64,000 nucleotides of DNA from G963674835 sp963674835 (GTDB lineage: Bacteria > Planctomycetota > Planctomycetia > Pirellulales > Thermoguttaceae). Position numbers and translations under genes: made by a program. The notes beneath the pieces were generated by a model, which did no database searches, was not told the origin of the DNA, and saw only the letters and a program-made list of their open reading frames with translations. This document shows positions 25,971 through 33,984 of this stretch, piece by piece (the first letter of the stretch is position 1; each line of letters starts with the position of its first letter). Location: positions 1,116,001 through 1,180,000 of the forward strand of contig CAXXKC010000001.1 of NCBI GenBank assembly GCA_963674835.2. The letters run 5' to 3'.

Positions 25971-26471
25971 ATGCCAGAACCGCTGGACACAACCCGAACA
26001 ATACCCGGCCCTCTCCCAACACGGCCCGCTCCCCGCCGCCCGGCCGCCTGGACGCGGCTCCCATGGATCGCCCTGGCCTGCCTGGCACTGGGCGCGTGCC
26101 AGAAGTCGGCCCTCGACGATCGTTTGCCCACGTACCCCGTGAAGGGGCAGGTCCTCGTCGACGGCCAGCCCGCAGCCCAACTCAAGGTCAAGGCCTATCG
26201 CGTCGGTGGCCTCGACAAGGCCAATCCCGCCTTGCCCCAGGCCATCACCGACGACCAAGGTAACTTCACGCTGTTCACCTACAACGTCGGCGACGGCATC
26301 CCGACCGGCCAATACGCCTTGACGTTCGTCTGGGGCCAGGCGAATGGCTCCCGCTACAGCGGCCCCGACAAGCTCGCCGGCCGCTACGCCGATCCCCAGA
26401 ATCCGCTCAAGACGGTCCAAGTGGCCGACAAACCGATTGATCTCGGCCAGATCCAATTGGCGACGCACTAG
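25971..26471 (+). CDS. Small lipoprotein with carboxypeptidase-regulatory-like fold
   Basis: 166 residues. After a Pro/Arg-rich start, LPWIALACLALGACQ is a lipoprotein signal with the lipidated cysteine in LGAC. The mature part (TYPVKGQVLVDGQPAAQLKVKAY, TDDQGNFTLFTYNVGDGIPTGQYALTF) is a beta-sandwich transthyretin/carboxypeptidase-regulatory-like domain typical of planctomycete small lipoproteins next to DUF1559 genes. The ATG at 25971 has GAGGCGG upstream; the TTG six bases earlier is not needed. It probably forms an operon with the DUF1559 gene. No catalytic residues are expected. Confidence 0.8.
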   Translation: MPEPLDTTRTIPGPLPTRPAPRRPAAWTRLPWIALACLALGACQKSALDDRLPTYPVKGQVLVDGQPAAQLKVKAYRVGGLDKANPALPQAITDDQGNFTLFTYNVGDGIPTGQYALTFVWGQANGSRYSGPDKLAGRYADPQNPLKTVQVADKPIDLGQIQLATH

Positions 26472-26479
26472 GAACCCGT

Positions 26480-26699
26480 GGCCGCATGTGTGCGAGGCGG
26501 TTGACGCACCGCAGCCGGCGCGCATCGACGTCGATTGCGAAGTCAACGCGTCGGTCGGCTACCGCCGCGGCATCTTCAGCATGCTCGGACACTTCATCGC
26601 CGAACTGCTCTTGCGGCAGATGGAATACCATGCCGACCAGCACGAAGCGCGGCTCGTAGGCAGCCCGACGTTTGTGGCCACGTCCCGCCTGCGACCGGG
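26480..26699 (+). pseudogene. Remnant of an M48-type metallopeptidase gene, catalytic core deleted
   Basis: Frame reading WPHVCEAVDAPQPARIDVDC, then EVNASVGYRRG, then FSMLGHFIAELLLRQMEY and HADQHEARLVGSPTFVATSR, has no start codon of its own. The first part resembles the segment before the HExxH helix of planctomycete M48 peptidases. The second resembles the part around the third zinc ligand (the QMEYHAD glutamate/aspartate). The 100-200 residues that should lie between, including HExxH, are absent, and the frame runs out next to the cyclophilin stop codon. I read it as the scar of an internal and terminal deletion. Assigned from remembered family patterns. Confidence 0.55.
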
Positions 26700-27131
26700 C
26701 TACTCCTCGCTGATCGTGACCTTCTCCATCTTGTCGCCCGCCTGAACGGCATCGACCACGTCCTGGCCCTCAATCACCCGCCCGAAGACCGAGTGCTTGC
26801 CGTCCAGCCAAGGAGTCGGCACATGGGTAATGAAGAACTGCGATCCGTTGGTGTTCGGTCCCGCGTTGGCCATCGAGAGCACGCCGGGACGGTCGTGCTT
26901 CAGCGTCGGATGAAACTCGTCGGCGAACTCGTAGCCGGGTCCCCCCGTGCCGTCGCCGCGAGGGCAACCGCCTTGGATCATGAAATCGGCGATCACGCGG
27001 TGAAACGTCAGCCCGTCGTAGAAACCCTCGCCCGCCAGCTTCTCGAAATTGGCCACGGTCTTGGGAGCCTTGTCGTCGAACAGCTCCAAGCGGATCGTTC
27101 CTCGGGCCGTGTCGATAGTCGCGATTTTCAT
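26700..27131 (-). CDS. Peptidyl-prolyl cis-trans isomerase, cyclophilin type
   Basis: 143 residues, a minimal single-domain cytoplasmic cyclophilin. Family blocks are FHRVIADFMIQGG (catalytic Arg and Phe), GPGYEFADEF, SMANAGPNTNGSQFFIT and GKHSVFGRVIEG. It accelerates proline isomerisation in protein folding. The open frame extends 40 residues upstream without homology; the ATG at 27131 has AAGGAA at good spacing and starts directly at the first beta strand (MKIATIDTARGTIRLEL). No signal peptide, unlike many neighbours. Confidence 0.93.
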   Translation of the reverse strand: MKIATIDTARGTIRLELFDDKAPKTVANFEKLAGEGFYDGLTFHRVIADFMIQGGCPRGDGTGGPGYEFADEFHPTLKHDRPGVLSMANAGPNTNGSQFFITHVPTPWLDGKHSVFGRVIEGQDVVDAVQAGDKMEKVTISEE

Positions 27132-27217
27132 CAGGTTCCTTTCTTTTGGCAAACAAGCTACGGTTGAGGGCATCGTATCAGCGCCAGCCGACAGTACCCA
27201 TCCAGCGATCACGTCGT

Positions 27218-28525
27218 CTAACTGATCCCCGGAATGCGAAACTGCGAGCACAGCTCCGCCACTTCGCCGCGCACTTTGGCGGCAACCGGCTCCAACTGGT
27301 CCATACCCCGGCAGACCGTGTCGATCCAGCCGGCAATCCGGTCCATCTCCGGCTCCTTCATCCCCATCGACGTCAGGGCAGGGGTCCCCATCCGCACGCC
27401 GCTCGTGACAAACGGCTTGCGCGGATCGCCCGGCACCATGTTGAAATTGCAGATGATCCCCGCCTTCGCCAGCGCCTGGGCCACGTCCTTGCCCGTAAAC
27501 TCGGCCTTGCGGAAATCCATGACCAGCAAATGGTTGTCGGTGCCGCCGCTGACCAGGTCATAGCCGCGGCGCACCAGCCCCTCGGCCAGCGCCTTGGCGT
27601 TCGCGGCAACCTGCCGGCCGTACTCGCGGAACTCCGGTGTGGCCGCCTCCCGGAACGTAACCGCCATCGCGGCAATCGTGTGCATGTGCGGCCCGCCTTG
27701 TAGTCCGGGAAACACCGCCCGATCCAACCGCTTGGCTAGGTTCAGCTTGCTTCCAGCATGATGTACCGCCTGATAGCGGTCCTCGATCCGCGACAGCAGG
27801 AATCCCGCCCGCGGTCCCCGCAGCATCTTATGGCTCGTGCTGCTCACCACGTCGCAGTAAGGAACCGGGTTCGGATGCACGCCGGCCACGATCAGCCCAT
27901 TGATATGCGCAATGTCGGCCACCAGATACGCCTGCACCTCGTCGGCAATCTCGGCGAACTTGTCGTACTCCAAGGTCCGCGGATACGAAGTCGCCCCCAC
28001 CCAGATCATCTTGGGCCGTTCCTGCCGGGCCAACGCGCGAATCTGGGCATAATCCAATAGTCCCGTTTCCGCGTCCGGACCATACGGCACCTGCACATAA
28101 TCGCTACCCGAAAAGTTCACTTTCCATCCGTGGGTCAGGTGTCCGCCACCTGGCACAGGCATCCCCATGACCTTGTCGCCCAACTTGCAGAGCGCCCGGT
28201 ACACGGCCTGGTTGGCCGGCGACCCCGAGTACGGCTGCATGTTCACATGCTCGGCCCCGAAAAGCTCCTTCGCCCGCTGGATAGCCAGGTTCTCAACCTG
28301 GTCCATTACCTCGTTCCCCTCGTAATAGCGGGCGCCCGGATACCCCTCGCAGTACTTGTTCGTCAGGATCGATCCGCTGGCTTCCAACACCGCGAACGAC
28401 GCGAAATTCTCCGACGGAATCATCTTCAACGTCGACGATTCCGCCTCAATCTGTTGCTGCACAAGCTGATATACTTCCGCGTCCGATTGCTTCAGGTGCG
28501 GATGACGCTCGCAATGGTCGGGCAT
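27218..28525 (-). CDS. glyA: Serine hydroxymethyltransferase
   Basis: 435 residues. It converts serine and tetrahydrofolate to glycine and methylene-tetrahydrofolate. Diagnostic blocks are MIPSENFASFAVLEASGS, NKYCEGYPGARYYEGNE, the PLP-lysine signature VVSSTSHKMLRGPRAG and FPGLQGGPHMHTIAA. Two in-frame ATGs compete. The one at 28534 sits directly on the GAGGG element, whereas the one at 28525 has GAGGGATG at normal distance, so 28525 is preferred. Cytoplasmic and full length. The gene is followed, on the same strand, by the cyclophilin about 90 bases downstream. Confidence 0.95.
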   Translation of the reverse strand: MPDHCERHPHLKQSDAEVYQLVQQQIEAESSTLKMIPSENFASFAVLEASGSILTNKYCEGYPGARYYEGNEVMDQVENLAIQRAKELFGAEHVNMQPYSGSPANQAVYRALCKLGDKVMGMPVPGGGHLTHGWKVNFSGSDYVQVPYGPDAETGLLDYAQIRALARQERPKMIWVGATSYPRTLEYDKFAEIADEVQAYLVADIAHINGLIVAGVHPNPVPYCDVVSSTSHKMLRGPRAGFLLSRIEDRYQAVHHAGSKLNLAKRLDRAVFPGLQGGPHMHTIAAMAVTFREAATPEFREYGRQVAANAKALAEGLVRRGYDLVSGGTDNHLLVMDFRKAEFTGKDVAQALAKAGIICNFNMVPGDPRKPFVTSGVRMGTPALTSMGMKEPEMDRIAGWIDTVCRGMDQLEPVAAKVRGEVAELCSQFRIPGIS

Positions 28526-28715
28526 GGGGGACATCCCTCGTCTAGAATGCTGGTCGGCTCGACGCCGAACATACGGTCGTGAATCGATTCAGCATACCGG
28601 CCGCATCGACAACCGACAACCCGCCAGCCGGGCATCCCGGCCAGGGTCCTGGCTCACCTCCGGCCGACTTTCCCCGCACCCCGATCAATCCTCGGCGACG
28701 AGCTCTCGCGCCGCC

Positions 28716-29633
28716 CTACTCGATCTTCTGAAGACCGTCGGCCGAGACATAGTGGCGTTGGACGTTGAGCTTCTCCATCCACGCCCGCACTTCAAGCGTC
28801 TTCAGCCTGCCGGTGCCTTTGCCTTTGACCTCCCGTCCGTAGCCCGCGTCATTGTCCCAAAGCCACCGAGGCGCAGGCCACAGGCAATACTTCGGCTTGA
28901 TCGCTTGATAGACTTCTTCCCCCGCACCGTTTTGACCGTGGTGGGCCATCTGCACATACTCGGCGTGCAGTTGATCGCGATAGGGCCCCTTCAGCAGCTT
29001 CTGGCCCCCTTCGAAACCGAGATCGCCCAGAAAGAGGATCGACTTCGTATCGTCCCACATCTTCAGCACGATAGACGAGTTGTTGAAGCAGTTGCTCGTC
29101 AATTCTGGATTGCGTATGCCCAGCACCCGGATGTGCACGCCGTCAATCGTCAGTGACTGTCCCAGCTCAAGATCCACGGCGCGTTGGCCCGTCTTCTTGA
29201 GAACCTCACGGAACGCCTCGAGGCTTTGCTTGTCGTCGTCCGAGGGCACGTACTTGGCCACCCAGTCCTCTTCGGGCAGCGAGGCGTACACCGTACCAAC
29301 CTTCAGTCCCTGCGGATTGGCCAGCAGTTGCGTCGGGGCATCCACATGGTCGGAGTGCGGGTGCGTGATGAACCATGCCTCCACCGAATTCCCCCGCGAG
29401 GCCAGGAAGTCTCGCAGATAAGGCGCGTCGCCCGCCGTACCCCCGTCGATCACGATGAGCTTGCCCCCGGCGGTCCGCACAACGTACGACATCATTTGGC
29501 TTAGCGTTTGCTCGGGTAATTGCCAGAGCGTGAACGTGGTGGTCGCTTTCGCGGCAGGCACGGGCTCCGCCGCTCGTGCGACCGCTGTTCCCAAAAGCAT
29601 CAGGCCAAGGAGCAACCGGCAGGACAATCTCAT
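28716..29633 (-). CDS. Secreted metallo-beta-lactamase-fold hydrolase
   Basis: 305 residues with a signal peptide (LLLGLMLLGTAVARAAE). The MBL zinc motif HPHSDH is at residues 91-96, preceded by LIVIDGGTAGD and followed by ILFLGDLGFEGG and YVQMAHHGQNG, which supply the later His/Asp ligands. The overall pattern resembles the ComEC/Rec2-type MBL hydrolases that occur as stand-alone exported proteins. Substrate unknown; phosphodiester or ester hydrolysis is expected. GGAAAG precedes the ATG. It begins the export-rich part of the window. Confidence 0.85.
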   Translation of the reverse strand: MRLSCRLLLGLMLLGTAVARAAEPVPAAKATTTFTLWQLPEQTLSQMMSYVVRTAGGKLIVIDGGTAGDAPYLRDFLASRGNSVEAWFITHPHSDHVDAPTQLLANPQGLKVGTVYASLPEEDWVAKYVPSDDDKQSLEAFREVLKKTGQRAVDLELGQSLTIDGVHIRVLGIRNPELTSNCFNNSSIVLKMWDDTKSILFLGDLGFEGGQKLLKGPYRDQLHAEYVQMAHHGQNGAGEEVYQAIKPKYCLWPAPRWLWDNDAGYGREVKGKGTGRLKTLEVRAWMEKLNVQRHYVSADGLQKIE

Positions 29634-29831
29634 GGTGTTTCTTTCCGGGGATTGGGGGCAAGCCTAGACAAAGATTTCTCAGCAACACTCCAGCGCGAAA
29701 CCGCCTTACGCTGGCTCAACCCTGCAGTGTACCATCGCGCACCCCAGCGGGCCACTGTGCCCGCGCCGCTCGACGGCACAACTTACGGGTGGAACGGAAG
29801 CCTCAGGCCGACACACTCCATTTCTCGCTGG

Positions 29832-30584
29832 CTATTTCCCGGCCGGAGCGGTCTTGACCGCCGGAATCGCCAGGTTTAGCGCTTCGGCAATCTGGGCGGC
29901 GGCACACTGGGCCAGCAGCTCGTAAGCAGGCCGCTTCCAGTGAAAGCGGTCCCCCGCGGCAAGATCCAGCTTCTTATCCAGAATGCCGTAGTAGTCGGCC
30001 ACCGGCACCCCGTTCTCCTGCATCACTTTCACCGCAATCCTGTTCCGCTCCACGATCAGCGGATTGAACTCCGGATCGAGGCCGATGGGCCGGGTCTTGG
30101 TGGTCATCGGCGTCGTCGTCGCAAAGATCAGCTTCGCCTTGGGTGCGAATCTGTGGAGGTCGGCAACATGAACCCGCAACAACGGCTCATACTGTCCCTC
30201 AGGAATTCTCCCCGGCGCCCAGGCATGCAGACCGATGTCATTGAACAGAATCAGATCATAGGTGTGCTCGGCAAAGATCTCCTTCATATCCGACGCGATA
30301 TTGCTGCCGATGTGCTTCGGGGTGATCCACGCATCGAGGCTAACTCTGCCGCGCAGCAGATCGGCCGCCTTGCCATGGTAGCCATTCAGGATCGAGTCGC
30401 CGATCAGCAGCACGCGGGGCAGTTTCGAATCTCCCTCAAGCACATGCCGCAACCCCCATCCACTCGGTCTCACGGCCGCGGCCGATTTGGGCCGGGCAGC
30501 CGGCTCGCCCGCGAAAACCGACGGTGAGAGACAAACCAGAACGAGCAGGGGCCGGCAAACCGCAGCCGGTGCCAGACGCGACAT
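29832..30584 (-). CDS. Secreted SGNH/GDSL-family hydrolase
   Basis: 250 residues after the preferred start. The signal peptide is PLLVLVCLSPSVFAGE. SGNH block I is VLLIGDSILNGY (nucleophile Ser). Further blocks are LILFNDIGLHAW, IFATTTPMTT and the C-terminal DRFHWKRPAYELLA, which holds the catalytic Asp and His. Members de-esterify acylated sugars or lipids, so removal of acetyl groups from a glycan is plausible here. The frame is open 66 residues further upstream, but GAGGAG lies ahead of the ATG at 30584 and the signal peptide begins there. Confidence 0.85.
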   Translation of the reverse strand: MSRLAPAAVCRPLLVLVCLSPSVFAGEPAARPKSAAAVRPSGWGLRHVLEGDSKLPRVLLIGDSILNGYHGKAADLLRGRVSLDAWITPKHIGSNIASDMKEIFAEHTYDLILFNDIGLHAWAPGRIPEGQYEPLLRVHVADLHRFAPKAKLIFATTTPMTTKTRPIGLDPEFNPLIVERNRIAVKVMQENGVPVADYYGILDKKLDLAAGDRFHWKRPAYELLAQCAAAQIAEALNLAIPAVKTAPAGK

Positions 30585-30860
30585 AGGAATTCTCCTCTTG
30601 GCCAAAGAACGATTCGTGCTGCCGAAAGTCATACGCGATCTCTTCCTCCGCGTGCATACTCTCCATCGTACACGCCCAGCCTCACCAAACGCCAGCGTAC
30701 CACGAACCCCAACATCCGACTCGGACCAGGATCCAGGGAGCAGGGAGCACGCCAGTTCCCTTTCTCCCACAAGCGTTTTCACGCCTGCCGGAAGAACACC
30801 AATCCCCCAGAAAAGCGTGCGCGGGCCCTATTTCGGCGAGCGCAGAGGCCGTGCAGCGCG

Positions 30861-32057
30861 CTACATCTTGTATTGCGGTATCTTCATCAGTTCGCCGTCC
30901 TTCAACGCCGACCGATGGGCCACGACGCCGCCGACCGTCATGTTCAATGCCGCAGCCAGGTCCACGGCCGGCTTGCGGTCTTCGAGGATCGACATGACGA
31001 ACTCATGGCCCAGGTATCCGTGCGATCCGCCGTGTCCGCCCGCCTGGACCCCTGGCGGCAGCGGCGGCTTGGTCAGCTCAGGCAGCTTCTTCTCCAACCC
31101 CTGGTATTGCATGCCGACCATCGAACCCTTCTGACCACGAACCCGACCGACTTCACCGCCGAAGCCCGGCGTGTCCCAACTCACACCCATTCGTGACATA
31201 CCACCTTGACTGGTGCGAAACAGAGCGATCTCCGTGCCGAACGGGTTCTTGTAGCGGTTATTCTCCGGCTGCAATTCATGGAGGATGCTGGGCATCCCCA
31301 TGCACGACACCTCGGTGAAGCTTCCGCCGGCCACTCCTATTTGGTACGCATTGGAATGGGTCGGGTACCATTGGGGCGGCAGGCCGATGCGCCAGTCTTT
31401 GTACGATGCGATCGTCGAGCACGCGTAATGGAAGTACTCCCCTTCGCTATAGACCAGCTCGCCGAAACCGCCGGCCCTGCAAATCTGCCGCATCGCATAC
31501 AGGTCGCTATGGTAGTACGAAGTCTCGAACATCATGTACTTCAGACCCGACTCCTTGACCGCTTCGAACAACTTGTCGGCGTCTTCCAGATTGCCCCATA
31601 CGGCCGGCACGGCAGTGGCGACATGTTTGCCGTGCTTGACGACCTCGATACAGTGCCGAGTATGGCTTGGTGCATCGGTCGCGCAGAAGATCGCCTCGAT
31701 GGAATCGTCCTTGACCATTTCCTCCAGCGATGGATAGGTCTTCGTGCACTTGCACGCGCTAGCCAGCGCCTGACAGCGATCCGGAAACAGATCGCTGACT
31801 GCGACGAGCTCGACATTCGGATGGTGTTGCAGAGAGAACGCGGCGCCGAACTTGCAGACGCCGTACCCGACGATCCCCATGCGGATCTTGCGATCCGAGA
31901 CAGGCTTCCACGGCTTGGCCGCTGCTTCGTCGGTCTTTTCCTCTTCGAATCCTTGGATCTTCGGTCCGCCGGCCTTGGCAGCCGAAGCCGCTCCGGCGGC
32001 AGCCGCGCCCAAGCCGAGAAGTCTCAAGAATGAGCGTCGTGAAGTAGATTCCGGCAT
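30861..32057 (-). CDS. Gfo/Idh/MocA-family oxidoreductase, twin-arginine exported
   Basis: 398 residues. The leader STSRRSFLRLLGLGAAAAGAAS is a Tat signal (RRSFL). The Rossmann part begins IRMGIVGYGVCKFGAAFS, followed by ELVAVSDLFPDR and IFCATDAPSHTRH; the conserved EKP of most members is replaced here by HVATAVPAVW. The C-terminal beta-sheet domain carries GKPV-like DRKPAVDLAAALN. Members are NAD(P)-dependent sugar dehydrogenases or related enzymes; exported Tat forms are especially common in planctomycetes and may use a tightly bound cofactor. The missing EKP lysine, normally catalytic, is notable. Confidence 0.88.
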   Translation of the reverse strand: MPESTSRRSFLRLLGLGAAAAGAASAAKAGGPKIQGFEEEKTDEAAAKPWKPVSDRKIRMGIVGYGVCKFGAAFSLQHHPNVELVAVSDLFPDRCQALASACKCTKTYPSLEEMVKDDSIEAIFCATDAPSHTRHCIEVVKHGKHVATAVPAVWGNLEDADKLFEAVKESGLKYMMFETSYYHSDLYAMRQICRAGGFGELVYSEGEYFHYACSTIASYKDWRIGLPPQWYPTHSNAYQIGVAGGSFTEVSCMGMPSILHELQPENNRYKNPFGTEIALFRTSQGGMSRMGVSWDTPGFGGEVGRVRGQKGSMVGMQYQGLEKKLPELTKPPLPPGVQAGGHGGSHGYLGHEFVMSILEDRKPAVDLAAALNMTVGGVVAHRSALKDGELMKIPQYKM

Positions 32058-32140
32058 GGCACGTTCCCCATCACTCTGAATTCCTTGAAGTCAGCTCGGA
32101 TATGCTCCGACCATCAGTATACGCTCTCCTACAACGGAAT

Positions 32141-33559
32141 TCATCTCTGCTTCTTCGGCGTCTCGTTAGACGACGGCGTCCAAAGCGGCTGGCCGCGGTA
32201 GACCTGGCCGATCGGATATCGGTCGCTCGGTGTGACCGCGGCCTTCATGATCTGCGCTATCCGTTGCACGATGTCGCCATGTTGGCCGGCAACGTCGTTG
32301 GTCTCACCGATGTCCGTGCTCAGATCATACAAGCGGATGTCGCCGTCTTTGCCGAGACGGATGCCCTTCCATTTCCCCAGACGCACCGCCTGGTCGTAGC
32401 GGCGGCGGCAATGCCCGTAGTCCCAGTACAAATACTCGTGCCGGTTCTCCAGGTTCTTTCCCCGCAGCGCATCTGCAACGGAAATGCCGTCGATCCCGCC
32501 CGGCGGCTTCGTGCCCGCGAACTCGGCGAACGTTGCCATCATATCCCAGAAGGCGATGATTTCGTCGCTGACGTGGTTCTCTGGAACGACGCCGGGCCAC
32601 CGGGCAATAAACGGCACGCGGATGCCTCCTTCGTAGAGGTCTCGCTTCGCACCGCGCAACGGGCCGCTGCTGGCAAACCGCTCCGGGGCGTCACCCCATG
32701 GACCGTTGTCGCTGGTGAATATGATCAGCGTGCTCTCTTTCAGCTTCAGTTCATCGATCAGTCCGACGATGCGTCCGACGTCATGATCCAACAGGCTCAC
32801 CAACGCGGCGTAGTTCTTTTCCTTCTGGCTCCACGGCCTGTCGGAGTAGGGGGCGTCGGACGGAACGGGCAGTCCGGTCTTGTCTTCCGTAGGCGAAGCG
32901 AAATGCGGCGCCGTATAGGCCGCATAGAGAAAGAACGGACGCCCGGCCGACCGGCGGATGAACTCCAAGGCCCGCTCGGTCATGAGGTGGTGGCTGTAAT
33001 GCCGGTGAGATCGGGAGTTGCCCGCGAGCTCAAGACGCCCGTCGTCGTCGTCCAAGTACTCCGGATAGTAATAATGAGCGTGGTCTTGGTTGAGATAGCC
33101 GAGCCAGGTTGCGAATCCCTGATTGCGTGGGCAGCCCTCCGTGCCGGGATCCCCCAGGCTCCATTTTCCGATGCCGCCGCAACGGTATCCGACTTGCTCG
33201 AGCACTTCCGCAATCGTGACGTCGGCACAATGGAGGTACGTGTGATAGTGGGGAACATTGTCGCGGACCGGTGTGTGACCGTTGTGCAGGCCGGTCATCA
33301 GTGCGCCTCGCGACGGTGCGCAGACGGTGCTCCCCGCATATGCCTGGGTGAACCGCATACCCTCGCTGGCGAGTCGGTCGATGTTCGGCGTCTCAATCAG
33401 CTTCTGGCCGTAGCAACCGAGATCGCCGTAGCCCAGATCGTCAGCCATGATGAAGACAATATTCGGCCTCGAGGGTTCGTCGGCGGCCGCTTGGCACGCA
33501 AGCCAACAGGCCGTGGCAAGCATGCAGGTTTGCAGAACGAATCGGATGGTCGGCTTCAT
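32141..33559 (-). CDS. Secreted sulfatase (formylglycine type)
   Basis: 472 residues with a signal peptide (LQTCMLATACWLACQAAA). NIVFIMADDLGYGDLGCYG supplies the first metal-binding aspartates. VCAPSRGALMTG carries the CxPSR signature with formylglycine precursor Cys80. GIGKWSLG and FTSDNGPWGD supply the usual Lys/His and Asp/Asn ligands. It hydrolyses sulfate esters, most likely on a polysaccharide or oligosaccharide, in the periplasm or outside. Maturation needs a formylglycine-generating enzyme, which is not in this window. Its ATG overlaps the stop codon (ATGA) of an upstream sulfatase remnant, and the Shine-Dalgarno is weak. Confidence 0.95.
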   Translation of the reverse strand: MKPTIRFVLQTCMLATACWLACQAAADEPSRPNIVFIMADDLGYGDLGCYGQKLIETPNIDRLASEGMRFTQAYAGSTVCAPSRGALMTGLHNGHTPVRDNVPHYHTYLHCADVTIAEVLEQVGYRCGGIGKWSLGDPGTEGCPRNQGFATWLGYLNQDHAHYYYPEYLDDDDGRLELAGNSRSHRHYSHHLMTERALEFIRRSAGRPFFLYAAYTAPHFASPTEDKTGLPVPSDAPYSDRPWSQKEKNYAALVSLLDHDVGRIVGLIDELKLKESTLIIFTSDNGPWGDAPERFASSGPLRGAKRDLYEGGIRVPFIARWPGVVPENHVSDEIIAFWDMMATFAEFAGTKPPGGIDGISVADALRGKNLENRHEYLYWDYGHCRRRYDQAVRLGKWKGIRLGKDGDIRLYDLSTDIGETNDVAGQHGDIVQRIAQIMKAAVTPSDRYPIGQVYRGQPLWTPSSNETPKKQR

Positions 33560-33723
33560 GGTTCACACTCTTTCGCGCTGGCGTTCACTTCCGCTTCCCA
33601 TTGGGCCCAGGCTTCGCTCAGTTGCTTCACCAATCTCGGCTTCTCACCGGCCAGGTCATGTTGTTCGCCGAGGTCGTCATCGAGGTTGTACAGTTCCACC
33701 GGTTTTCCGACGTCGACGAGGCA
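33556..33723 (-). pseudogene. C-terminal remnant of a second sulfatase gene
   Basis: 55 codons reading VDVGKPVELYNLDDDLGEQH to VNASAKECEP and a TGA that overlaps the ATG of the downstream sulfatase. They match the last 55 residues of the sulfatase at 37531-38949 at 44 of 55 positions. The upstream part of the frame has no similarity to a sulfatase, so the N-terminal about 420 codons are gone. It is the 3-prime end of a duplicated or related sulfatase gene, left after deletion. Confidence 0.8.
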
Positions 33724-33984
33724 CGGCGGTGACCTGTCATTCATTGAGTGCACAGCCACAGTGTAGCCTATTTCCTGAATAGGGTTACACAGTAGCGCAA
33801 CTGGCAGGGGGCCAAACCGTCGACAATGGGACGGTTCCCCCGGCTGTAGTCCTTTCGGTCTTCCGGGGCTTCCTGTGGAGGACGGTCCCGCCGACTGGAA
33901 GGTTGGCCGCGAGTCTGCTAGGATGTCGCTACAGTGGCAGCTTGTTGCCGAGCAACAGAAGGCCTGACAAAAGGGATCGTGACC

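Noticed and set aside
32102..33766. 554-codon plus-strand open frame
   Set aside because: Exact shadow of the sulfatase on the minus strand; no family motif, while the sulfatase has its full active site.
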